DNA of 64,000 nt from Sphingobium bisphenolivorans (GTDB lineage: Bacteria > Pseudomonadota > Alphaproteobacteria > Sphingomonadales > Sphingomonadaceae): assembly GCF_000412635.1 (NCBI RefSeq), contig NZ_ASTG01000003.1, positions 62,001 through 126,000 on the forward strand, written 5' to 3'. This document shows positions 46,869 through 56,288 of the stretch, in pieces. The translations under genes were made by a program, and so were the position numbers. The notes below the pieces were generated by a model. The model had not been told where the DNA came from. It searched no databases and was given only the letters and a program-made list of their open reading frames with translations. The first letter of the stretch is position 1; each line of letters opens with the position of its first letter.

Positions 46869-47759
46869 ATGTTCGACTGGGACGATCTGCGCATCTTTCT
46901 GACGGTGGCCCGTATGCGGCGCATCGCGCCCGCCGCCCGTGCGCTTGGCATGGACGCGACCACTATTGCCCGGCGTCTGGTCAGGCTGGCGGAGGCGTTG
47001 GACGCGCAATTGTTCGAGCAGGTGGCCGGCGAGCGCATTCTCACCGAGCGCGGCGCGGCGCTGCTTGCCCATGCCGAGAGCATAGAGGGGGCAGCCTTGT
47101 CCGCGCTGGCCGATGTAAAGGGGGAGCGGCACAGCCTGAATGGCCATGTCCGGCTGTCGGTTGCCGAGGGGTTCGGCACCTGGATACTCGCGCCTGCCTT
47201 GCCCCAGTTCCATGCGCAGCATCCGGGCATCCGCCTCGATCTCGTGACCGCGTCCGGCTTCCTCAACCCATCCAAGCGGGAGGCGGACATGGCCGTGATG
47301 CTGGCTCGGCCGCAGCGAGGCCATCTCACGGTGCAGCGGCTGGCAGACTATCGCCTGCATCTCTATGCCTCCCCTGATTATATCAGGCGGCATGGCGAGC
47401 CACGGTCCCGTACCGACCTGCACCGCCATGCGCTCATCGGCTATGTCCCCGAATTCCTCTTCTCTCCCGAACTCGACTATCTGGACGAGGTTCAGGCTGG
47501 CCTTCAGGCAACGCTCCGCTCCAGCAGCATCGGCATCCAGCGCCGGCTCGTGCTGGGCGGGGGCGGCGTTGGCGTGCTGCCCGATTTCATGACCTCGAAC
47601 GAACCGCGCCTTGTCCGCCTGCTGCCCGATGATGTAGAGATCAGCCGCAGCTTCTGGCTCGTCACCCATAGCGACGTCGCGAAGCTGGCTCGGATCAAGG
47701 CCGTGTCCGACCTGCTGCGCCGCCGATCGGAAGAAGCGCTGAATGCCCCCGATCTCTAA
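46869..47759 (+). CDS. LysR-family regulator, probable controller of valine degradation
   Basis: A 296-residue LysR protein. The HTH is 'FDWDDLRIFLTVARMRRIAPAARALGMDATTIARRL' (first 50 residues), followed by an effector-binding domain from about residue 85 ('GHVRLSVAEGFGTWILAPAL'). It is divergent from mmsA with inverted repeats between them, so it is the likely regulator of the valine genes; this is inference from position. The ATG at 46869 is preferred to the TTG at 46839 because it aligns with the family N-terminus. Confidence 0.9.
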   Translation: MFDWDDLRIFLTVARMRRIAPAARALGMDATTIARRLVRLAEALDAQLFEQVAGERILTERGAALLAHAESIEGAALSALADVKGERHSLNGHVRLSVAEGFGTWILAPALPQFHAQHPGIRLDLVTASGFLNPSKREADMAVMLARPQRGHLTVQRLADYRLHLYASPDYIRRHGEPRSRTDLHRHALIGYVPEFLFSPELDYLDEVQAGLQATLRSSSIGIQRRLVLGGGGVGVLPDFMTSNEPRLVRLLPDDVEISRSFWLVTHSDVAKLARIKAVSDLLRRRSEEALNAPDL

Positions 47760-47851
47760 CCCCCGCGGAACCGCTGGCCCGGCGGAGAGTTTCGGTCGAT
47801 TAGCGACCGTAGTCCGATCGCGAATTGGGTGGGCCACAGGATGAATGCAGC

Positions 47852-50221
47852 GTGACAATTCCGGACTCCGGCACGGAGAGCTTTTTGCATGATTTCCTGA
47901 ATGGTGGCGGTGAAATGGGTGACAGGATCGCCCGATTCCACTGGTCCAGCACCAGCATAGGCCCGATCGACAACTGGCCCACCGCGATGAAGAGCATGCT
48001 GGGCTTCATCCTGCGTTCGCCTGTGCCCATCGTCACCCTGTGGGGCGACAAGGGCGTGATGATTTATAATGACGGCTATCGAAGCTTCGCGGGAGGCCGC
48101 CATCCCGCCTTGCTGGGCACCAATGTGCTGGAAGGCTGGCATGAGGTCGCCGACTTCAACGCCAACGTGATGCAGAAGGTCTATCGCGAAGGCGGCACCC
48201 TGTCCTATCAGGATCAGGAACTGACGCTGATCCGCGACGGCACGCCCAAGCTGCTTTGGACGGACCTTGAATATTCCCCTGTGCTGGACGAGGGCGGCAC
48301 GCCGATCGGCGTCGTGGCCATCGTCATCGAGACGACCGAAAAGGTGCTCGCAACCCGTCGGCTACAGGATGATCGCAACCGTCTCTGGTCGATCTCGCGC
48401 GACCTGCTGCTCGTATGCACGCTGGAGGGCGTCATCACGGCGGTCAATCCGTCGGCCACGCGCATGCTGGGTTGGATGGAAATGGAGATGGTGGGGCACT
48501 CGCTGTCCGAATTCATCCATCCCGATGATCTCGACCGGACCGCCGCGGAACTGGGCAAGCTGGGCCACGGCATCACCACGCTGGCGTTCGAGAACCGTTA
48601 TCGGACCAAGGATGGCGATTTCCGGCTGCTCGCATGGACGGCGGTACCTGATGCGGGCCGTATCCATGCGGTGGGCCGCGACATCACGGAGGAGCGGCTG
48701 CTCGCGCGCGACCGCGACCGCATCTGGAACCTGTCCCCGGTGCTCAAGGTCGTCACCAATACGCAAGGCTACATCACCGACGTCAATCCATCCTGGAGCC
48801 AGCGGCTTGGCTGGTCGCGGGAGGAGACGCTGGGCCGGCGCAGCACGGATTTCATGGTGGATGATGAAGGCGACTGGCATGAACGGGTGCGGACGCTCCG
48901 CAGCGGTCAGGCCTTGCTCGATTATCGCACTACGCTGCGGACGAAAGGCGGCGAGCATCGCGTCATCCAATGGACGACGGTGCCGGAAAATGAAACCTTC
49001 TATGGCTTCGGCCGTGATGTCACGGCCGAGATCGAGGCCGCGACAGCCCTGGCCGAGACGGAGGCCGCGCTCCGCCAATCGCAGAAAATGGAGGCGGTTG
49101 GACAGCTGACCGGCGGTATCGCGCACGACTTCAACAACCTGCTTCAGGGCATCACCGGCAGTCTGGAGATCGTCCAGCGGCGGGTCGCGCAAGGCCGGCT
49201 GGATGAACTGGACCGGTTCATCACCGGCGCATCCACGGCAGCCAACCGGGCCGCCGCGCTGACCCACCGGCTGCTCGCCTTCTCCCGCCGGCAGCCGCTC
49301 GATCCCAAGCCCGTCCGTGCCAATACCCTCGTTGCCTCCATGGAGGACTTGCTGCGCCGAACCATCGGCGAACGCATTGAATTGGAACTGGTGCTGGGCG
49401 GCGGCCTGTGGATCACACAGTGCGACCCCAACCAGTTGGAAAGCGCGATCCTGAACCTGGCGATCAATGCCCGCGACGCCATGCCGGACGGTGGCAAGCT
49501 GATCATCGAGACGTGCAACGCCCATCTCGATCGCGCCTATGTCGCGCGCCAACGTGGCGTTCGCCCGGGACAATATGTCTGCCTATGCGTCAGCGATACC
49601 GGGACCGGGATGGACGCCGACACGATCAGCAAGGCCTTCGAACCCTTCTTCACCACCAAGCCGATCGGGCAGGGAACCGGCCTTGGCCTCTCCATGATCT
49701 ACGGATTTGCCCAGCAGTCCGAGGGCTATGCCAAAATCTATAGCGAAGTCGGGCGAGGGACGACCTTCAAGCTCTTTCTGCCGCGTTATCGCGGCGAGGC
49801 GGAGGAGGAAGATGCCGCACCCCAGACCGGCACCTTGCATCAGGCGGAAGAAGGGGAGGTCGTTCTCGTCGTGGAAGACGAGTCTGTCGTGCGCGGGCTT
49901 ATCCTTGAGGAGCTGCATGAACTGGGCTACGCCGCGCTCGAAGCCGTGGACGGGGTCAGCGGCCTGGAAATGCTGCGCTCGAAGCGGCGCATAGACCTGT
50001 TGATTACCGACATAGGGCTGCCCGGACTGAATGGCCGTCAACTCGCCGACGCCGGGCGGGATTTGCGCCCCGCGCTCAAGATCCTGTTCATGACGGGCTA
50101 TGCGGAAAATGCTGCGCTTGCTTCGGGCTTCCTGGAGCCGGGAATGGAAATGATTACCAAGCCTTTCGCGATGGAGGCTCTCGCCACGCGCATTCGATCG
50201 ATGCTGACCGAACAAAGCTGA
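47852..50221 (+). CDS. Hybrid sensor histidine kinase, PAS-PAS-PAS-HisKA-HATPase-REC
   Basis: A 789-residue soluble kinase. Three PAS units cover about residues 30-170, 170-290 and 290-400; the H-box '[14 protein letters not shown]' has His425, ATP-binding boxes are 'NLAINARDAMPDGG', 'VSDTGTGM' and 'GQGTGLGLSMIYGF', and the receiver has Asp720 in 'LLITDIGLPGLNG'. The N-terminus 'MGDRIARFHWSSTSIGPIDNWP' is the start of a PAS type often seen in sphingomonad kinases. Start is uncertain: GTG 47852, or ATG 47915. No partner regulator adjoins it. Confidence 0.88.
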   Translation: MTIPDSGTESFLHDFLNGGGEMGDRIARFHWSSTSIGPIDNWPTAMKSMLGFILRSPVPIVTLWGDKGVMIYNDGYRSFAGGRHPALLGTNVLEGWHEVADFNANVMQKVYREGGTLSYQDQELTLIRDGTPKLLWTDLEYSPVLDEGGTPIGVVAIVIETTEKVLATRRLQDDRNRLWSISRDLLLVCTLEGVITAVNPSATRMLGWMEMEMVGHSLSEFIHPDDLDRTAAELGKLGHGITTLAFENRYRTKDGDFRLLAWTAVPDAGRIHAVGRDITEERLLARDRDRIWNLSPVLKVVTNTQGYITDVNPSWSQRLGWSREETLGRRSTDFMVDDEGDWHERVRTLRSGQALLDYRTTLRTKGGEHRVIQWTTVPENETFYGFGRDVTAEIEAATALAETEAALRQSQKMEAVGQLTGGIAHDFNNLLQGITGSLEIVQRRVAQGRLDELDRFITGASTAANRAAALTHRLLAFSRRQPLDPKPVRANTLVASMEDLLRRTIGERIELELVLGGGLWITQCDPNQLESAILNLAINARDAMPDGGKLIIETCNAHLDRAYVARQRGVRPGQYVCLCVSDTGTGMDADTISKAFEPFFTTKPIGQGTGLGLSMIYGFAQQSEGYAKIYSEVGRGTTFKLFLPRYRGEAEEEDAAPQTGTLHQAEEGEVVLVVEDESVVRGLILEELHELGYAALEAVDGVSGLEMLRSKRRIDLLITDIGLPGLNGRQLADAGRDLRPALKILFMTGYAENAALASGFLEPGMEMITKPFAMEALATRIRSMLTEQS

Positions 50222-50227
50222 GCGCGT

Positions 50228-51277
50228 TCAGATTTCCACCTGCGAGCCCAGCTCGACCACCCTGTTGGTCGGCAGCTTGAAGAAGGCCATCGGGCTTTCC
50301 GCATTGCGCACCATCCACGCGAAGAGCTTCTCGCGCCAGATCGCCATGTCCGGCCGTTCGGACGGGATCAACGTCTGCCGGCTGAGGAAATAGCTGCTGT
50401 CCATCACCCCTATGGACCCTCCGCAGCCCTGCACGCTCTTCATGGCGGCGGGAAGATCGACATCCTCCATGAAGCCGTGGCGGACGCTGAGACGGTAGAA
50501 GCCTTCGCCATGATCCTCCATATCGACCCTGCCGGTCAGCGGCAGGTGGGGCACATCCTCCGTGACGACGGTCAGGATGATGATACGCTCATGCATCACC
50601 TTGTTATGCTTCACATTGTGCAGCAGGGCGGGTGGCACACCGTCCGTCGTGGAGGACAGGAAGATCGCCGTGCCGGGCACCCGTTTGATCGACCGCGCGC
50701 TCGATTGGATGAAGAGATCCAGGTCCAGCGTCCCCTCCTGCAGGTAGAAATGCATGATCCGCCGGCCCGTGGACCATGTTGTCAGGATGATGAACACTGC
50801 AGCCGCGACCAGCAGGGGGAACCAGCCGCCATCGGGTATCTTCGTGGCGTTGGACAGGAAATAGGCGCCGTCGATGATCAGCAGCAAGCCGGTGACCAGC
50901 CCCGCTACTGCCGGCGGCCAACGCCAGACGCTGAAGGTGAGCACCCCCAGCATGCAGGCGGTGATGACCATCGTTCCGGTGACCGCAATGCCGTAGGCCG
51001 CAGCGAGATTGCTGGAATTCTTGAACCCCAGCACCAGCATGATGACGAAGGCGAGCAGGGTCCAGTTGACGATCGGCACGTAGATCTGCCCCGCGGCGGA
51101 CGCGCTGGTATGCAGGATACGCAGGCGCGGCAGGAAGCCCAGCAGTACCGCCTGCCGCGTGACGGAGAAGGCGCCTGAGATAACCGCCTGACTGGCGATG
51201 ATCGTCGCCAGCGTCGCCAGAATAACCAGCGGTAGCCGCGCCCATTCGGGGGCGAGAAGGAAGAACGGGTTCTGGAT
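50228..51277 (-). pseudogene. kup: 5'-truncated Kup potassium uptake gene
   Basis: The minus frame encodes the C-terminal half of a Kup transporter: 'NPFFLLAPEWARLPL', 'IIASQAVISGAFSVTRQAV', 'SSNLAAAYGIAVTGTMV' and the soluble tail ending 'PTNRVVELGSQVEI'. Full Kup proteins have about 630 residues; here about 350 remain. Homology stops abruptly at 51277, the frame meets a TGA at 51323-51325, and the bases up to 51617 hold no Kup N-terminus in any frame I checked. There is no normal start codon before GTG 51079. The first half appears deleted, so K+ uptake activity is unlikely. Confidence 0.82.
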
Positions 51278-51322
51278 CGACCGGCCCCTCCCGACATGAT
51301 CCTGCTGCCACGAAATGCTCAG

Positions 51323-51617
51323 TCATCTTCATCGGAAAAAAGCCCCGAGTCTTCAGATGCGCTGCATATGATCCAGCCGTCCGGCCATGGAAAGAAAATT
51401 GTTCATGCCGGCTTCGCGAGGCAAAGCATTGATTTCTTCGCCAGCCCGCCTATTGTCGGGGTGCGGACCGGGCCCCTCTGGCGCGCTTGCCCAAAATAAG
51501 CGCGTGATGTCGGACCGCATCGGATGATCCGATGCGAACGACGGGCCTGCTGTGGTCGTTCCTCCTTCGCTCCAGATCCTCCGATCGACTTGATGTTGAA
51601 CAAGAGGAGCATGATCC
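51323..51617 (+). promoter_or_regulatory. Gap between kup remnant and terC, with a leader hairpin
   Basis: About 300 bases without a gene. It contains an 8-bp perfect hairpin (GCATCGGA 51517-51524, loop TGA, TCCGATGC 51528-51535) in the leader of the TerC gene and a good AAGAGGAG ribosome site at about 51602. I looked for a yybP-ykoY manganese riboswitch, common before terC/alx genes, and did not find its core. Confidence 0.4.
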
Positions 51618-52601
51618 ATGGAGTTTCTCTTCACAGACTGGCTGGGAACGCCAGCCTGGTTCTGGCTGGCGTTCATCGGGCTCGTCATAGCCTTGACCGC
51701 TTTCGACCTCGGCTTCCTGCACAAGGAAAACCGGGAGATCGGCATCCGCGAGAGCCTCACCCTGTCAGCCTTCTATATCAGCGTCGCGCTGCTGTTCGGC
51801 GCATGGGTGTGGTTCGCGCGCGGACCAGAGCCGGGAATGCAGTATTTTACGGGCTTCTTCATCGAGAAGGCGCTGTCGATCGACAATGTCTTCGTCATCA
51901 GCCTGATCTTTTCCTATTTCGCTATTCCCGCGCGGTACCAATATCGCGCGCTGCTTTGGGGCATCGTCGGCGTGATCGTGCTGCGCGGCTTGATGATCGC
52001 GGGCGGCGCGATCCTGCTGCATGAGGCCTATTGGGTTCTGTATTTTTTCGCAGCCTTCCTGATCTTCACCGGGATCAAGATGCTATTTTCTGGCGACGAG
52101 CCAATGGACATCGGCAAGAACCGGGCGATCCGCTTCATCTCGACCCATCTGCGCGTCACGCCCGACCTGCACGGCGAGCATTTCGTCGTGAAGACGACCA
52201 GCGCGAAGACGGGCAAGGTGGTCACGGCCATAACGCCGCTGTTCCTGGCGCTCATCGTCATCAACTTCGCCGACCTTCTGTTCGCCGTGGACAGCGTGCC
52301 GGCAATCTTCGCGATCACGACGGACACCTTCATCGTCTACACGTCCAACGTCATGGCGATCCTTGGCCTGCGCGCGCTCTACTTCGCGCTGTCGGCGATG
52401 GTGCATCGCTTCCATTATCTGAAATATGCGCTGGCGCTGATCCTCGTTTATATCGGGGCCAAGATTTTCGTCGCCGACTTCCTGCTCGATGGCGGCAAGT
52501 TCCCGCCGGTGCTCAGCCTTGGCGTCACCTTCGCCCTGCTCGGCGCCGGTATCGGCTGGTCGCTCTGGAAGACGCGGCAGGAGGAACGCAGCGCCGCATG
52601 A
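51618..52601 (+). CDS. TerC/Alx-family integral membrane protein
   Basis: A 327-residue inner-membrane protein with eight or nine helices. 'EKALSIDNVFVISLIF' and 'ADLLFAVDSVPAIFAIT' are the paired TerC motifs with conserved acidic residues inside the membrane. Relatives export manganese or other divalent ions in Alx and metal-tolerance systems. Stands alone; regulated possibly through the leader hairpin at 51517. Confidence 0.9.
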   Translation: MEFLFTDWLGTPAWFWLAFIGLVIALTAFDLGFLHKENREIGIRESLTLSAFYISVALLFGAWVWFARGPEPGMQYFTGFFIEKALSIDNVFVISLIFSYFAIPARYQYRALLWGIVGVIVLRGLMIAGGAILLHEAYWVLYFFAAFLIFTGIKMLFSGDEPMDIGKNRAIRFISTHLRVTPDLHGEHFVVKTTSAKTGKVVTAITPLFLALIVINFADLLFAVDSVPAIFAITTDTFIVYTSNVMAILGLRALYFALSAMVHRFHYLKYALALILVYIGAKIFVADFLLDGGKFPPVLSLGVTFALLGAGIGWSLWKTRQEERSAA

Positions 52602-52649
52602 GGGTGCGGCCGGTGCCCCTGGAAGGCGCCGGCCGCTCCTCCAAGAAGA

Positions 52650-53114
52650 TCAGATGCTGAAAGAGAAGTGGCGCGATCCCTTTTGCAGCCGTTTCCAGTC
52701 CGCCCCGGTCACATGAATGAGCGTGCTGTGATCGCCGCCCTCGAAATAGATGTCGCTGTCGGTCATCATGTCATCGTCGAGTATGGTCCTCAACCCGTAG
52801 GCCGCACCAACCGGCGGGATCGCGCCCAGTTCGCAATCCGGGAACAGAGCCGCAGTCGTATGCTCCTCCACCAGATTGACGTCTCGGGCCAGCCACTGGC
52901 GGAGGAAGTCGAAGCTCACATGTTTGGATGACGGCAGCACCGTCAGTATATATTCGTCGCCAGCCTGCACCAGCACGGCCTTCGCGACCTGACGCCCCGG
53001 AACATGAGCGGCCTGTGCCACGCGGCCCATCTCGACCGCCGGTTCATGCATGACCTCATCGAACCGCGTGCCGCACCGGTCCATATAACCGCGCAATTTG
53101 GGTGAGATGCTCAT
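52650..53114 (-). CDS. YbaK/EbsC-family aminoacyl-tRNA deacylase-like protein
   Basis: A 154-residue single-domain protein. 'AKAVLVQAGDEYILTVLPSSKHV', 'DCELGAIPPVGAAYGLRTILDDDM' and 'FEGGDHSTLIHVTGADW' match the YbaK fold, whose members clear mischarged tRNA (Cys-tRNAPro or Ala-tRNAPro) in trans. The catalytic lysine of the family is in 'QVAKAVLV'. No tRNA synthetase adjoins it. Confidence 0.82.
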   Translation of the reverse strand: MSISPKLRGYMDRCGTRFDEVMHEPAVEMGRVAQAAHVPGRQVAKAVLVQAGDEYILTVLPSSKHVSFDFLRQWLARDVNLVEEHTTAALFPDCELGAIPPVGAAYGLRTILDDDMMTDSDIYFEGGDHSTLIHVTGADWKRLQKGSRHFSFSI

Positions 53115-53246
53115 CGCACAACCTCCACGAGTCTGTCGCGGAGGCTCGGCGTGACCGACATATTGCCGCACTGAGCCAGCGCAACCCGATGCTCGTATCA
53201 TATCAGATGCGCGCACCTCCCGCCAACGGAAGATCGATGCCGGGCA

Positions 53247-55289
53247 TCAGGCCTCTGCGAGACCGCGCATCCGCAGCAGCGCGTCGATCTCCGGCGCGCG
53301 GCCCGCGAAGGCACGGAAATTCTCCGCCGCCGAACGGCTTGCGCCGGCCGCCAATATCTCCCGCCGGAAGGCGGTGGCGCCGCCGCCTGGCACATCGGCA
53401 TGAGCGAATATTTCGAAGGCGTCGGCGGAGAGCAATTCCGCCCAGAGGTAGGAATAATAGCCCGCCGCATAGCCGCCGGCGAAGATATGGCTGAAGGCAT
53501 GGGCAAAGCGGCTCCACTCCGGCGGCCGCATCACGGCGACCTCCGCGCGCACCTGAGCCAGCACCTCATTGACCCGCGATCCCCGGGACGGATCATAATC
53601 GCGATGCAGCAGCAGGTCGAAGGTCGCGAATTCGATCTGGCGCAAGATCGCCAGCCCCGCCTGAAACTGCCGCGCAGCCAGCAGCCGGTCGAACATCGCT
53701 TCGGGAAGCGGCTCGCCCGTATCAACATGGCCCGACAGGCCGATCAGCGTGTCCCGTTCCCAGGCGAAGTTCTCCATGAACTGGCTGGGCAGTTCGACAG
53801 CATCCCACTCGACGCCGGAAATCCCGCCGATCGAGGGCAGGTCCACCTCCGTCAGCAGATGATGCAGCACATGGCCGAACTCATGGAACAGGGTCACCAC
53901 GTCATTATGCGTGACCAGCGATGGGCGATCACCGGCAGGCGGCGCGAAATTGGTGGTCAGGTAAGCGACCGGCAAATGGAAGCGGTCGGCGTCACGGAAG
54001 CGGGCGCGGCATACATCCATCCACGCGCCGCCGCGCTTGCCCGCGCGGGCGAACAGGTCGAGATAGACGCCAGCGACCGTCGTTCCGCTGGCATCCAGCA
54101 CGTCGTAGAAGATGACGTCGGGATGCCAGGTCGACACGCCCTCCCGCGCGACGAGGCGGATGCCGAAAAGTCGTTCGAGCAGGGCCTCCGTCCCCGCCAG
54201 CACGCGGGGCAGGGGGAAATAGGCCTTCAACGCTTCCTGATCGACCCCGTGCAAGGTGCGGCGCATCGCCTCGGCCACATAGGAAAGGTCCCAGGGCTGC
54301 ACGTCGTCCAGCCCGAGTTCCGCCGCCGCGAAGGCGCGCGCTTCGGCCAGTTCCCGCTCGGCGACCGGCCGCGCACGGCGAGCGAGGTCGGCCAGGAAGG
54401 TCAGCGCCTCGTCCGCGTCGCTCGCCATCTTGGTTTCCAGCGAATGAGCGGCGGCGTCGGCAAAGCCCAATATCTCTGCCGCCTCATGCCGCAGCGCCAT
54501 GATCCGGTCGATCCGCTCGCTGTTATCGTGCGCCTTGTCGTCCGCCTGTTCGGAGGCGCGGGTGTTGTGGGCGCGATAGACCCGCTCCCGCAAAGCACGA
54601 TCCTGCGCGTGAAGCAGGATCGCCAGCACGCTCGGCTGACGCAGGGTGATCAGCCAGCCGGTCAGGCCCTTCTCCTGCGCATAGGCAGCGAGGATCGCCC
54701 TGTCGCTCTCCGGTACGCCGGCCAGAGCGGCCTCGTCCGTGACATGCTCGCTCCATGCTTCGGTCGCGTCGAGCACGGCATTGCCGAACTTGGTGCCAAG
54801 GTCGCTCAGTTCCACCCCGATGTCGAGGAAGCGCTGCCGCGCCTCGCCCTCCAGCGCCACACCGGCCAGGCGGAAGCCGCGCAGGGCGAGGTCGACGGCG
54901 CGTCTCTGGGCGACAGGAAGGATGGTGAAATCGGGCCGTGCCGCGACGCGGGCGACTGCGTCATGATGGGCACGGTCCTGTCCCGCCTCCATCAGATAGG
55001 CCGTCATCAGCGCCTGCGCCTGTGCATGGGCCTCCCGCAGTTCGGGGGTATCGGCCACGGACGCGAGATGGCCGACCGGCGACCAGACGCGGGACAAGAG
55101 GAAATCCGCCCGCTCCGCCGCCAGCACGACGCTGTCGAAATCGTCCGATCCGGCCTTCGTTATCCCGTAGATCGCGGCGCGGTGGGAAGCGATCGCCTCC
55201 TGCGTCGCGGGCACCACATGGGCTGCGCTGATAGCGGCGAAATCGGGAAGGTCACTGTCGGCAAGCAGGGGATTGTCGCTGTTCATCAT
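53247..55289 (-). CDS. M3-family oligopeptidase (peptidyl-dipeptidase/oligopeptidase A type)
   Basis: A 680-residue zinc metallopeptidase without signal peptide, thus cytoplasmic. The zinc motif is 'TLFHEFGHVLHHLL' (His469-Glu-Phe-Gly-His473), with the third ligand in 'FMENFAWE'. Length and a helix-rich N-terminal half fit peptidyl-dipeptidase Dcp/oligopeptidase A. It degrades short peptides. Start ATG 55289 (or 55286); the ribosome site is weak. Confidence 0.9.
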   Translation of the reverse strand: MMNSDNPLLADSDLPDFAAISAAHVVPATQEAIASHRAAIYGITKAGSDDFDSVVLAAERADFLLSRVWSPVGHLASVADTPELREAHAQAQALMTAYLMEAGQDRAHHDAVARVAARPDFTILPVAQRRAVDLALRGFRLAGVALEGEARQRFLDIGVELSDLGTKFGNAVLDATEAWSEHVTDEAALAGVPESDRAILAAYAQEKGLTGWLITLRQPSVLAILLHAQDRALRERVYRAHNTRASEQADDKAHDNSERIDRIMALRHEAAEILGFADAAAHSLETKMASDADEALTFLADLARRARPVAERELAEARAFAAAELGLDDVQPWDLSYVAEAMRRTLHGVDQEALKAYFPLPRVLAGTEALLERLFGIRLVAREGVSTWHPDVIFYDVLDASGTTVAGVYLDLFARAGKRGGAWMDVCRARFRDADRFHLPVAYLTTNFAPPAGDRPSLVTHNDVVTLFHEFGHVLHHLLTEVDLPSIGGISGVEWDAVELPSQFMENFAWERDTLIGLSGHVDTGEPLPEAMFDRLLAARQFQAGLAILRQIEFATFDLLLHRDYDPSRGSRVNEVLAQVRAEVAVMRPPEWSRFAHAFSHIFAGGYAAGYYSYLWAELLSADAFEIFAHADVPGGGATAFRREILAAGASRSAAENFRAFAGRAPEIDALLRMRGLAEA

Positions 55290-55403
55290 GTCTCGCAAGG
55301 CTGTGCCGGTAAGGCGGAAAGGTCACACCTAACTGGTATGTTTCACCCTGCGGTTCAAGCGGCATGAGGGCAGCAAGCTATTCGGCAATTCCCACTTGGT
55401 GGA

Positions 55404-55757
55404 TCAGCCGGACTGCGCCAGGGTCACCGCGTCGCTGTCGGCGGACGGAGCCGTGCCATAGGGGAAGGCGAGAAACTGCTCATCTTCCGCGTCATCCCCC
55501 TGCGGAGCATCGGCCGCTGCCGCCTCCTCTTCTCCGTCCAGGACCACCAACCCGCACGCCACGGCCTTGGCGACCATGTGGGCGCGGTTGCGGGCCTGCA
55601 ATTTAAGGCGGATCGTGTCGATATGCCCCTCCACGGTGCGAGGCGCGATCGAAATGGCCTGGGCGACTTCCTTGGCAGAGAAGCCGTACGCGATCAGTTC
55701 GAGGATCTGGAGTTCCCGCTGCGTGATCTGCAGCTCATTATAGGTGGTCTTTCGCAT
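55404..55757 (-). CDS. LuxR-type HTH regulator, divergent from the amyloid-like genes
   Basis: A 117-residue protein with only a LuxR/GerE DNA-binding domain: 'LQITQRELQILELIAYGFSAKEVAQAISIAPRTVEGHIDTIRLKL' in two helix pairs at residues 8-60. An acidic tail rich in Glu/Asp/Ala follows (from about 75). Strong AAGGAGGG stands before ATG 55757. There is no receiver or ligand domain. Its divergent position from the repeat-protein operon and a palindrome in between make it the probable regulator. Confidence 0.87.
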   Translation of the reverse strand: MRKTTYNELQITQRELQILELIAYGFSAKEVAQAISIAPRTVEGHIDTIRLKLQARNRAHMVAKAVACGLVVLDGEEEAAAADAPQGDDAEDEQFLAFPYGTAPSADSDAVTLAQSG

Positions 55758-56288
55758 TCGCCCTCCTTGCCCCGCTCTTTCGCGAGGTACTCTTGGGAGC
55801 GACCCCATTTCATAGGCGGATTTGCCGACCCTGCGACCAGCTTTATCCACCGCTTCACTCACATGATCAGTGAGCCGCGCGTCCGGACGACCAGTGCGCA
55901 CATCCTCCCCTGATGAGACAAACGATCTATGCTTAACGACATAAGTTTTGGCAAGGCACCGAGAAGATGCGGGTAATTTTACCCAGCCGGTTCTGGTCAG
56001 GATCATACTTGCCGCTGGAGAAGAGTGTGAAAGATTGCCGAGAGCCAGGCCGGCCAGCCTTTGCGTGCGATCAGTAACACCAAAGTCGAGCATTCCCGTA
56101 TATTTACGCTGTGCCAAATCGCACTAGCGACTCCCCCCGACCGCCCATAGCTTATCGTTAACGCCCAAATAGCCGTGAACCACTGCGGTCGCCTCATTCG
56201 CGCTCCGGAGCCGGGATACCTTTGTCTGGGCGTTGCCGGCTCCCCGTCGGGAGGACGGGAGCCGGTGACCATCAAACAGGAGGACGTC
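55758..56288. promoter_or_regulatory. Divergent control region between the LuxR-type gene and the amyloid-like operon
   Basis: About 530 bases without a gene. It contains a perfect 14-base palindrome GGGTAATTTTACCC at 55971-55984, an inverted repeat TCACT-N9-AGTGA at 55855-55873, an 8-base palindrome CGTTAACG at 56156-56163 and a long leader hairpin at 56236-56265. The first is a good candidate operator for the LuxR-type protein. Long upstream regions are usual before tightly controlled matrix genes. Confidence 0.5.
56236..56265 (+). promoter_or_regulatory. Strong 5'-UTR hairpin before the repeat-protein gene
   Basis: CCGGCTCCCCGTC (56236-56248) can pair with GACGGGAGCCGG (56254-56265): about 12 base pairs with one bulged C and a 5-base loop. 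It ends some 13 bases ahead of the AGGAGG at 56279. There is no T run, so it is not a terminator; it may stabilise the mRNA or gate translation of an abundant secreted protein. Confidence 0.55.

Noticed and set aside
51323..51617. yybP-ykoY manganese riboswitch before the TerC gene
   Set aside because: The conserved core of the riboswitch is not present; only a simple hairpin is seen.
53400..55367. Plus-strand open frame of 655 codons
   Set aside because: Antisense to the M3 peptidase gene, which carries an intact HEFGH motif.
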